From contig CADBOH010000050.1 in the NCBI GenBank assembly GCA_902796285.1, positions 1 through 30,390 of the forward strand: a stretch of DNA of 30,390 nt, read 5' to 3'. This DNA is from an uncultured Eubacteriales bacterium. GTDB taxonomy: Bacteria > Bacillota > Clostridia > Christensenellales > UBA1242. This document shows positions 1 to 8,000 of this stretch, in pieces (positions within the stretch are counted from its first letter, which is position 1; every line of letters starts with the position of its first letter). A program made the translations under genes and the position numbers. The notes beneath the pieces were generated by a model, which worked only from the letters and a program-made list of their open reading frames with translations, did not search any database and was not told the DNA's origin.

Positions 1-26
1 GACGGACGGCTCAGTTTTTCTCTTAA

Positions 27-53
27 CCCCAAAAATCTTACGATTTTCAGGGG
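27..53. repeat. GC-capped inverted repeat (hairpin) near the left window edge
   Basis: CCCC (27-30) and AAAATC (32-37) can pair with GATTTT (42-47) and GGGG (50-53) around a TTAC loop, with a small internal loop. The GGGGCCCC run that follows and the GACGGACGG at the window start are GC-rich islands in very AT-rich DNA. The look is of a palindromic intergenic repeat or the end of a structured RNA, but I cannot identify it because the element is cut by the window. Confidence 0.4.
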
Positions 54-64
54 CCCCATTATTT

Positions 65-88
65 GAGGCTATACTGCCTCGGTTTTTA
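65..88 (+). terminator. Terminator-like hairpin for a transcript entering from the left
   Basis: GAGGC (65-69) pairs with GCCTC (76-80) around a 6-nt loop and is followed by GGTTTTTATT. It would end a plus-strand transcript that starts outside the window, such as a gene or the structured element at 27-53. Confidence 0.4.
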
Positions 89-103
89 TTAAAAATTCAT
101 TAA

Positions 104-137
104 ACAAAAAATTGGCCTTCAAAAAAGCCAAATTTTT
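104..137 (-). terminator. Probable terminator of the ychF-mrnC-rlmB-sigH-metRS operon
   Basis: TTGGC (112-116) pairs with GCCAA (127-131). A-rich and T-rich flanks on both sides make the hairpin usable in either direction. It lies about 25 nt past the metRS stop codon on the minus strand and is followed there by a T run. The stem is short, so strength is uncertain. Confidence 0.5.
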
Positions 138-159
138 TATATATAATTGATAATGTTTT

Positions 160-2169
160 TTAATTTTCCTGTTTTTTTGCAAGCAGGTCAAGTTGATATT
201 GATGACGCTTAAAGAAATCTTCCTTTTCTTTTAGGAAAGTGAGTTTTCTTGCACGTTTTTCATCAAGAACATCATAGAAAGGCAAGAAAATATTATTCCA
301 GTCAAAGCATTTTTCTTTGTTTAACCCGATATAGTCAGCCACGTTTTCTGTTCCGCTTGGTGCAATAGGGTGGAGAAGTATGTTTGCAACAAAAATTCTT
401 TGAAGAGTGTTTGCTGTAAGATTTGCTAAGTTTTCAGGAGTTGTTGCATTGTTAATTTCTTTTACCCAACACTTGTTGATGTTTCTAACAAACACATCAA
501 GAGCATTGTATACTTGATGGAATTTTTTATCATACATAAATCTTTCAACATCGAGGATTGTTTTTTTACATTCTTCCATTGTTTGTTGTGATATTTCTCC
601 GTTTGGGATAATACCATCAAAGTTGTTTTGAGTAGAGTAGAAAACCGTACGAAGAATTCTGTTGTAAACATTTGTAAGCAAATTACCTTCACTAACCATA
701 GGATCTAAATCGTCTTCTTTTGCCTCAGGATCGAAAACTTTTGGGGCGAGAGAAACGTTGTTGTTAGTTAAGTTCATGGCAAGAAAGTGCATTCTAAACT
801 GTTCTGGAGTGTAATATTTTAAAAACTCAGTTGCCATAGGTGGTTTAAGAGAGCCAGACGAACTAGCTTTTTGATTCATATATAAAATCGATTTAATTGG
901 ATTGATTTTTGTTATTTGAAGTTGACCTTCATCTGCATCGAGTTTTGGCTCTTTGCCTTGCATATATAGGAAAAGTGCTTGTTGCGCTGGGCCATAGAAA
1001 TAAAGATTGTCTTCGCCTAAGAACTGATACACCTTTGCATTTTTGCTACACCAGAATTTTTTCCACTCATTTTCTTCTTTGCCAATGCTTTCAAGATAAG
1101 CTTTTGTAAAGGTGATTGGAGCCCATAAGCTTTCTGGCCAAACGTAGAAAGTTTGATCCTTTATTCCATCTATTTCTGGGCATGGAACACCCCAAGATAT
1201 ATCTCCTGTCAATCTAAATGGAGTAAGTGTTTTTCCCGTTCTGTATCTAATATCATTTTGAGCTAGTATTTCACATGCTTTTTCTCTTTCTTCAAGTTTT
1301 TCAAAAACAATTGTCATGCTTGGTGCTTTTTCGTTGCGTTCAAGTTCAGTAAATTGTGGCAATTTGTCTTTTACACGTTCAAAAGCATCAAAAAATTCGC
1401 GTTTGATGTAGATTTCCGGTTTTTTAAAGAATTCTTTAATTTCTTTAACCATAAATGATGGGGTATCACTGTTTCTTGCAATTGAGTCAATCCACTCAGA
1501 AAGGATAGGAGTACATTTTTCAAGGTCAAAATATAGATTTTCAATTTTTTTGAGTTTTGGAGTTTCTCCACTCAGTGTGCTAATTGGATTTATTAAATCC
1601 TGTGGGAGATATTGATGCCCAAGATCACACTCATCTGCGTATCCCTTTTCACTTTGGCAGCCTTCAATAGGGCATTTTCCAACAACCTGGCGTCCATTAA
1701 GCAGACAATCAAATTTTTCATCATAAAATTGCCAAGATGAGTGCACAGAAACCATGCCTGCCTCATGCAATTTTTCAATAAAATATTTGCTTGTTTCTTT
1801 ATGGATTTGTCCAGCACGTCCTATTGCAGAAGCACCATAAAAGTTAAACCCTATTTCAAAATCTTTAAAGATTTGTTTTTGTTTTAAGTGGTTTTCTTCA
1901 ACATAATCGGCGATTGTCTTACCATCAAGTTTGCCTTCTTCCCTAAGTTTTCTATATGACTCCATGGCAGGTGAGCCATAACAGTCTGTTCCAGAAACAA
2001 AAACAACATTATCTTTGCCAATGCGGTCACGCATAAATCTTGCAAAAACATCTGCACGCAAAGTCATGCCAACGTGCCCATAATGCAATAATTTATTACC
2101 ATATGGCATACCAGATGTTATAACCGCTCTTTCAGGGAATTGTGGTCTTGGTCTAACAAAATTTTCCAT
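160..2169 (-). CDS. metG: Divergent methionyl-tRNA synthetase (class I, degenerate KMSKS)
   Basis: Class I aminoacyl-tRNA synthetase of the MetRS type, which charges tRNA-Met with methionine in the cytoplasm. The HIGH-type motif reads HYGH at residues 29-32. The connective domain carries a knuckle with C166, C171, C181 and H185 followed by the family-typical LINPIS. WGVP (326-329) and FYVW (341-344) match the MetRS core, and an alpha-helical anticodon-binding domain fills roughly 455-669. Two features are odd. The KMSKS loop is KASSS (434-438), so the second lysine is lost, and about 60 extra residues (~255-320) precede WGVP. There is no C-terminal Trbp111-like tRNA-binding domain. Its ribosome binding site (AAGGAG) lies in the last codons of sigH and only 3 nt separate the sigH stop from this ATG, so the two are translationally coupled. 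It could be the sole MetRS or a paralogue with another role. Confidence 0.85.
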   Translation of the reverse strand: MENFVRPRPQFPERAVITSGMPYGNKLLHYGHVGMTLRADVFARFMRDRIGKDNVVFVSGTDCYGSPAMESYRKLREEGKLDGKTIADYVEENHLKQKQIFKDFEIGFNFYGASAIGRAGQIHKETSKYFIEKLHEAGMVSVHSSWQFYDEKFDCLLNGRQVVGKCPIEGCQSEKGYADECDLGHQYLPQDLINPISTLSGETPKLKKIENLYFDLEKCTPILSEWIDSIARNSDTPSFMVKEIKEFFKKPEIYIKREFFDAFERVKDKLPQFTELERNEKAPSMTIVFEKLEEREKACEILAQNDIRYRTGKTLTPFRLTGDISWGVPCPEIDGIKDQTFYVWPESLWAPITFTKAYLESIGKEENEWKKFWCSKNAKVYQFLGEDNLYFYGPAQQALFLYMQGKEPKLDADEGQLQITKINPIKSILYMNQKASSSGSLKPPMATEFLKYYTPEQFRMHFLAMNLTNNNVSLAPKVFDPEAKEDDLDPMVSEGNLLTNVYNRILRTVFYSTQNNFDGIIPNGEISQQTMEECKKTILDVERFMYDKKFHQVYNALDVFVRNINKCWVKEINNATTPENLANLTANTLQRIFVANILLHPIAPSGTENVADYIGLNKEKCFDWNNIFLPFYDVLDEKRARKLTFLKEKEDFFKRHQYQLDLLAKKQEN

Positions 2170-2172
2170 TTT

Positions 2173-2766
2173 TTACTCCTTATTTTCCTTTAAAAACGAA
2201 AGTTTATTCTTTATTCTTGTAAGTGCATTGTCAATACTTTTCTTTGAAATATTCATGCTTTTTGAAATTTCATTATAGTTAAAACCCTTTAAATAAAGTA
2301 AAAGCACTTTATATTCAAGGGATGATAACGAAGATTTTATTGCATCAAATATTTCTTTAACCTTTTCTTTTTCAAGAACCTGGTCTTCTGGGAGGGGAAG
2401 TGAAGATGGAACGATTATTTCCACTTCCTCTTCATCATCTTCGTTGTTATTTTTCTCCATAATAGGAAGGGCAGAGGATAAAACCTTGTTTTTTTCGCTA
2501 CTTGCAACTCTTATAGCAGATTGAATTTGATTTCTTATACATGTTGTTGCAAATGTTTTAAATGAAGCATTTTTTTTGTCTTTAAAATTCATGATTGCTT
2601 TATAAAGCCCTATCATTCCTTCCTGCAAAATATCCTCAATATCACCACCAATAAGAAAATAACTACGCGATAGTTTGCTAATCAACGATTTGTATTTTGA
2701 TAAAAGTTCATTAACGGCGTTTTCATCACCATTTTGTGCTTTAATTACAATTTCTTCATCAGTCAT
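2173..2766 (-). CDS. sigH: RNA polymerase sigma factor, SigH (Spo0H)-like
   Basis: Sigma-70 family factor of 197 residues that directs RNA polymerase to alternative promoters; in Bacillus, SigH serves the transition phase and sporulation. Region 2 (~20-88) has the SigH signature SYFLIGGDIEDILQEG (35-50), followed by IGLYKAI. Region 4 (~143-192) carries a helix-turn-helix with YNEIS and KSIDNAL. The linker holds an acidic run (109-117). The gene position just after rlmB agrees with Bacillus, except that yacP, which normally lies between, is absent. The start follows AGGTG, which overlaps the rlmB stop. Whether this organism sporulates cannot be judged from the window. Confidence 0.88.
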   Translation of the reverse strand: MTDEEIVIKAQNGDENAVNELLSKYKSLISKLSRSYFLIGGDIEDILQEGMIGLYKAIMNFKDKKNASFKTFATTCIRNQIQSAIRVASSEKNKVLSSALPIMEKNNNEDDEEEVEIIVPSSLPLPEDQVLEKEKVKEIFDAIKSSLSSLEYKVLLLYLKGFNYNEISKSMNISKKSIDNALTRIKNKLSFLKENKE

Positions 2767-2773
2767 TTTTCAC

Positions 2774-3496
2774 CTAATTTAACCTTTGTCTAACTACTTC
2801 GAAAACTACAATACCGCAGGCAACGGAGGCATTAAGAGAGTTTACTTTGCCGTTTAATGGGAGGGCAAGAACGCCATCACAATGCTCAATGATTGATTTT
2901 TTTACACCAAACCCCTCTGAACCAATAATTAGTGCAACGTCAATATTTAGATTTTGGCTGTATATTTCCTTTCCATTTGCTTCACAAGCAAACACAAACA
3001 CACCATTATCTTTTAAGTAACTTATCGCATCTTTTAGGTTTGTTACTTTTGCAATTGGCATATTTGCGATTGCCCCAGTGCTTGTTCTTATAACGGTTTC
3101 ATTTACCTGACATGCTCTATTTTTAGGTATAATAATTCCATCAACTCCGGCACATTCGCAAGAACGTATGATTGCACCAAAATTATGAGGGTCTTCAATC
3201 CCATCAAGAAGCACTATAAATGCCTTTTTGCCTTTTTCTTGTGATTTTTTCATAATATCTTCAATGCTTGAATAGTTAAAATCAACTGATTCAGCAATAT
3301 ATCCTTGGTGATGGCCAGTTTTTGATTTTTTATCCAGCACAACTCTTGGCACAAACTCAAATTTTACTTTATGTGCTACTGCCAAATTAATGATTTCATC
3401 TTTTCTGCCTTGATAACTTTTATCAACCATAACTTTATTGATAGTTAAGTTGTTTTCAAAAGCTTCTCTTATCGCGTTTTTTCCTTCAATATACAT
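2774..3496 (-). CDS. rlmB: 23S rRNA (guanosine-2'-O-)-methyltransferase RlmB, SpoU/TrmH family
   Basis: SPOUT methyltransferase that uses S-adenosylmethionine for 2'-O-methylation; the family member RlmB acts on G2251 of 23S rRNA. The 240 residues fit the family. An N-terminal substrate-binding domain (~1-75) starts with IEGKNAIREA. The knot domain has motif 1 DPHNFGAIIR (102-111), motif 2 IIGSEGFGV (190-198) and motif 3 LPLNGKVNSLNASVA (212-226), all intact. It lies 11 nt after mrnC and 7 nt before sigH, the same neighbourhood as in Bacillus. A related TrmH paralogue is possible, but the context favours RlmB. Confidence 0.9.
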   Translation of the reverse strand: MYIEGKNAIREAFENNLTINKVMVDKSYQGRKDEIINLAVAHKVKFEFVPRVVLDKKSKTGHHQGYIAESVDFNYSSIEDIMKKSQEKGKKAFIVLLDGIEDPHNFGAIIRSCECAGVDGIIIPKNRACQVNETVIRTSTGAIANMPIAKVTNLKDAISYLKDNGVFVFACEANGKEIYSQNLNIDVALIIGSEGFGVKKSIIEHCDGVLALPLNGKVNSLNASVACGIVVFEVVRQRLN

Positions 3497-3507
3497 AATT
3501 TTACCTT

Positions 3508-3900
3508 TTATATGATAGAAATAGAAAAATTTAATATTTCATTAAGTCGATTTTGATCACCTTTCAAGTAGAGGTAACCTATAAGTATTTCAAAACTTGT
3601 TGCGTAGGCGTAATCTGCAGATGTTGCGTTTTTTGCTTGATGTTTTGGCTTTGCGTTTCTGCCACGCTTTACAATCTCAAGTTCCTCTTCATTAAGTAGG
3701 GGGATGAGTGCACCAATAACCTTTGCTTGAGTGGAAGCCTTGCAGTATTTGGCGGCTTCGTTGTGATAGTTATCCATTTTGTTTATACTTTTTTCAAGCA
3801 CTTTTTCACGCACAAAAAGTGTGTGGATGCTATCCCCAATAAAAGCCAGTGGCAACAAGTTTGTCCTTTTCAATTTTTCCAATAATTCAATATTTTGCAT
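3508..3900 (-). CDS. mrnC: Mini-ribonuclease III (MrnC)
   Basis: RNase III-type catalytic domain without a double-stranded RNA-binding domain. In Bacillus, MrnC matures the ends of 23S rRNA. The 130 residues match the family length. The catalytic region IGDSI has D23, and E104 in FEILIGYLYL is the second metal-binding acid. KRGRNAK (78-84) is the conserved basic stretch. Only 2 nt separate the ychF stop from this ATG and no good Shine-Dalgarno sequence is visible, so translation probably depends on ribosomes finishing ychF. The pairing with rlmB makes sense because both act on 23S rRNA. Confidence 0.9.
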   Translation of the reverse strand: MQNIELLEKLKRTNLLPLAFIGDSIHTLFVREKVLEKSINKMDNYHNEAAKYCKASTQAKVIGALIPLLNEEELEIVKRGRNAKPKHQAKNATSADYAYATSFEILIGYLYLKGDQNRLNEILNFSISII

Positions 3901-3902
3901 AA

Positions 3903-4997
3903 TTACACGTTAAATCTAAAAAGCATTACATCGCCATCTTGAACAACATAATCTTTTCCTTCAACTCTTACTTTTCCTTTTTCTTTTGCTTTTAAGTATG
4001 ATCCTGCTTCCATTAGGTCGTTATAAGAAACAACCTCAGCTTTAATAAATCCCTTTTCAAAATCTGTGTGGATTTTTCCAGCAGCTGCAGGGGCTTTTGT
4101 GCCTTTTTTGATAGTCCATGCTCTAACTTCCTTTTCGCCCGCTGTCAAATAACTCATAAGTCCAAGAAGGTCGTAACTTGCAGTTACAAGTTTCTCAAGA
4201 CCGCTTTCCTTAATTCCAAGTTCTTCCTTAAATACCTCGCGCTCTTCTTGTGGCAAAGAAGCAAGTTCTTCTTCGATTTTTGCAGATAGTGAAATAACCT
4301 TCGCTCCTTCCTTATCCGCAAAATCTTTGATTGCTTTTACAAATTTATTATCTTCTTTTCCAATATCATTTTCACTGATATTTGCAACATAAATAACCGG
4401 TTTTGCAGACAAAAGTTGAAGATTTTTAAGTATTTTAACTTCTTCTTCATCGTTTACTTCAACGCTTCTAGCAGGGAGGTTGTTTTCAAGAGCAGTTTTG
4501 ATTTTTTCCATAAGATTAACGCCAGCTATAAGTGTTTTATCGCCAGTTTTAACGAGTTTTGCATCCTTTTCGTATTTTTTTGTAACCTGTTCTAAGTCTG
4601 CAAGCGCAAGTTCAAGGTTTATGATTTCAATATCACGTAGCGGATCGATAGAGCCATTTACGTGAATAATTTTTTCGTTTTCAAAAGCTCTTACAACGTG
4701 CACAATAGCATCAACCTCGCGAATATGACTTAAAAATTTGTTTCCAAGTCCTTCACCTTTGCTGGCACCTGCTACAAGCCCTGCAATATCAACAAATTCA
4801 ATAGATGCGTGAGTGATTTTTTGTGTGTTGTAAAGTTTTCCAAGATTGTCAAGTCTTTCATCTGGAACGTCAACAATCCCAATATTTGGTTCAATAGTGC
4901 AGAAAGGGTAGTTTGCGCTTTCTGCCCCTGCATTAGTTATTGCATTAAAAAGTGTGCTTTTCCCTACGTTAGGGAGGCCAACAACTCCAATTTTCAT
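3903..4997 (-). CDS. ychF: YchF/OLA1-type translation-associated NTPase
   Basis: Obg-like P-loop NTPase of 364 residues. YchF proteins bind ribosomes and prefer ATP over GTP. The G1 loop is GLPNVGKST (7-15). The switch II region has DIAGLVAGASKGEGLGN. The G4 position carries NISE (~205) in place of NKxD, which is the hallmark of ATP-preferring YchF. A coiled coil follows the G domain, and a TGS domain is at ~280-362 (AWTIKKGTKAPAAAG). It is the first gene of the minus-strand operon and starts after AAAGGA. No promoter is evident in the 70 nt before it; a strong hairpin and then the 3' end of the giant gene lie upstream. Confidence 0.95.
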   Translation of the reverse strand: MKIGVVGLPNVGKSTLFNAITNAGAESANYPFCTIEPNIGIVDVPDERLDNLGKLYNTQKITHASIEFVDIAGLVAGASKGEGLGNKFLSHIREVDAIVHVVRAFENEKIIHVNGSIDPLRDIEIINLELALADLEQVTKKYEKDAKLVKTGDKTLIAGVNLMEKIKTALENNLPARSVEVNDEEEVKILKNLQLLSAKPVIYVANISENDIGKEDNKFVKAIKDFADKEGAKVISLSAKIEEELASLPQEEREVFKEELGIKESGLEKLVTASYDLLGLMSYLTAGEKEVRAWTIKKGTKAPAAAGKIHTDFEKGFIKAEVVSYNDLMEAGSYLKAKEKGKVRVEGKDYVVQDGDVMLFRFNV

Positions 4998-5009
4998 TGT
5001 TTATCCTTT

Positions 5010-5051
5010 TAAAAACGGCAAAAGTTTAACACCAAAAGCGGTGTTAAACTT
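5010..5051 (-). terminator. Strong hairpin behind the giant LRR gene, just before ychF
   Basis: A perfect 12-bp stem, AAGTTTAACACC (5022-5033) with GGTGTTAAACTT (5040-5051), has a 6-nt loop. On the minus strand it is followed by TTTTGCCGTTTTT, an interrupted T tract. It should terminate the giant gene at least partly. The interruption may allow read-through into ychF. Confidence 0.7.
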
Positions 5052-5067
5052 CTCCCATTTATCTTAA

Positions 5068-8000
5068 TTATTCTTCGTTTTCTTTATCTTCAGTAATTTC
5101 AGTTTCCTTGTCAGTTTCAACAGTGTATTCTTGTTCGGTAGTAGCAACATTTGCCTCATGTTCCTTGCGAGCCTCATCTCTGCTAAGTTCTACGCCAACA
5201 ATATGTCTAATTCCTTTGATATTTTCAAGAACCTTAGCGACAAATGAGTTGCTTGTGCGTGCTTTTTTCTTTGCTTTTTCTTCGTCTTTAGCCATGTCAG
5301 CACCAGATTTAGCTTTTCGTGCGTTTTCTGTTGCTTTATCAAGTGCATCACGCTGTTCAACCCATTTTTCACCCGTTTTTTCAACTGACTTTTTAAATAC
5401 ACTCTTTATTTGAGAAGAATTTTCTTTGCCCTTAAAGATGTCTTTAATAAATTTAGCGTTATTTTGAAGTCTTGCTTTAAGTCCGTTAAGTTTTTCTGGC
5501 AATTTATCAAATTCACCATTGATAATAAATTTGAATACTTCATCAATTTGCTCATCAGTATAATTAATTTCTTTTAGTCCAAGCACAGCATTGTAGGTTG
5601 TAGAAAGCAAACTATATTGTTCTTCAGTTACTTTCAAGCTCTCAATTGCTGTAACAGTATTTTGATCGAGTTTCTTTGCCTTTTGAGCTCTTTCTTTCTT
5701 AGTTTGTTTTTTAAGTGAACCAAGATATTCTTTAAGGTCGTCTGTTACTACATAAGATTCAAACATGTCAGTGAGCGTATCTTGCGCTAACTCAACAATA
5801 GGTGCAAGTTCTGGATGTTTTGAGAGTAGTGCAGTAGCAGAACCAGATTGAAGTTCTTTGATCACAGCCCTAAGATCCATCTCGCTGATTGATTCATCTT
5901 TAAGCATTTCTTCAAGAGATGCGATTATTGAAAGTTTTACATCAATGACTCTGACTTCATTTATCTGCATTGTGATTTGCTCATCTTTTTCACTTTGAGT
6001 AAGTTTTTTGATGTTTAAATCCATTTCATCATCAACCCCTGCTCGAAGAGTATCAAATACTCTTTGTCCACGTTCAATAGGGTTAATTGTTTTTGTAAGG
6101 TTTGCAAACATTTTTTGTTTTTGCTCATCGCTAGCACCCATAAATTCGGCACTTTCAAGCAATCTAACAATATCTTCAACTTTCATAAAATCTCTTTGCA
6201 AATTGCCTAGACTATAATATTTTTTAAAGTTCTTAGCCATGTCATCAAGCAATGTTTTAAAATTGTGATCATTGCAAAGCGTTAAAAGTTCGTCAAATTT
6301 ATTGTTTACAACCAAACTTTCAAACTTTTTAAATGTCAGTTCAAATTCTTTGAGAATAGAATCGTTTATAACAAGTTGAACTCTTTCTTGCTCATCTGCG
6401 GTGAGTGTAATTTTAGGATCAGATTCTGCTGCATAAAGTTTTTCATAAATCTTTTTATCTAGTTTTTCAATTTCTGCTTGATTGATTTTTATATTAAACT
6501 TCTTGCAAAGATTTTCAAGTATTTTATCATTTGTTAGGGTAGGATCTTTACTCTTTAATTTAGCCATTTCCTCAATAAGCTTGTATCTATCAATTCCAAA
6601 CTTCTTTACAAGATAATCAAATATGTCGTTATATTGCGTATCTTGCTCCTGTTTATCATGTTCAAGATAATATTCATATTGAGTTCTCACAAAGTTACCA
6701 CCATTTACGGCTTCAAGAGGTTTAAGTTTGTTATCCGTTCTTGCTTGATTTAAGTCGTTTAAGTGTTTGGTGTGATCTCCAAATGCTCCTTCAAATCTCT
6801 GTTCAACAGTTTTTCCATCAATTTCTTTGGCATTATCAAGGTTAAATCGCTTTGCAATCTCATCAAATGTAGGTTGATTTGTGTCAACTCTGTCGCTTCC
6901 AATGGCATCACGCAAAGTTGCTGCAAAATCCTCAGCCCTCAAAGATTCTCCAAGATTTGCCATTATTTTTTGCTGTCTTTCTTCACTAAAATTTGATATC
7001 AATGTTTCTTGGCATGATTTTACAAGGCAAGCTTGAGTAAGTGTTTGTGCCGTCTTTTTTAATTCATCCTCAGATAATGCAATCCCAAGATTTTCACAAT
7101 GTTTTTTAAATGCAGCACTACGTATTGCAAAATTAATGTTTGTTGTTTGTTTGTTGTTTCCATTAACTAAATTAACAAAAGCAAGAATTTTAATATAAAC
7201 TTGTCTTTCATCGTTAATTTCATGCATTCTTTGCATTTTTTGGTCTTCATCGTAGCTAGGGTTGCTGTTTACTGTTTCTTCTTCAGCATCGAGGGCTGAT
7301 TTTTTAATGCTAGCAGAAACGCTCATTATTGCAAGATATTCTTTTTCTTCTTTGCTAAATGAGTTTTTTAGTTTTTTGTAAGCCTCGTTATACTCTTCAT
7401 AGTATTTTTCACCCTTGCTTTTAAATTCTTTAAGTTCAAGTCCCAGTTCGCTCTTTATTACATTAAAAGTCGTTTTGATTAATTGTTTGCTTTCTTTAGT
7501 ACTAAATCTATACCAACTTTCATTAACATGGGCACATGCTTTGATTACTTCTGCAAGTTGAGTCTTTTCTGCATTAAGAGATACTTTTTGTTCATCAGAA
7601 GCCGTTTTAACCTCTTCATCTATCTGCTTAATTCTTTCAGTTGCTTCATTTTTAATAAGTTCATAATAAGCAAGATCAGTTGAATAATAGGTAGGATCAT
7701 CCATATCTGGTTGAAGAGTTTGTCCTGGTTCGCCTTGATATAGGTTGTATTGTGTCTCTCCAATATTTTTATTGATATTTAAACTATCAGCCATTGATTC
7801 GATTCTTTCAAATGTTTGAATTAAACCATTCTGGCTATGAGTGATCATTTCGCTGGTTGCATTACCAAGCGCCTCTTCAATTTTTGTGTGCGATTCAACT
7901 TCACTAGAAAAATAATTTTCATTAATTAGCCAGTCGGCAACTTCGGCAGCTCGTGTATCAGCAAGTGCAGCGGCAGTGTATTGCATATTAAAATCAGTTG

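Noticed and set aside
2..103. Open frame without a start codon at the left edge (about 33 residues)
   Set aside because: It runs through two hairpins and a terminator-like sequence and resembles no protein family, so it is more likely non-coding.
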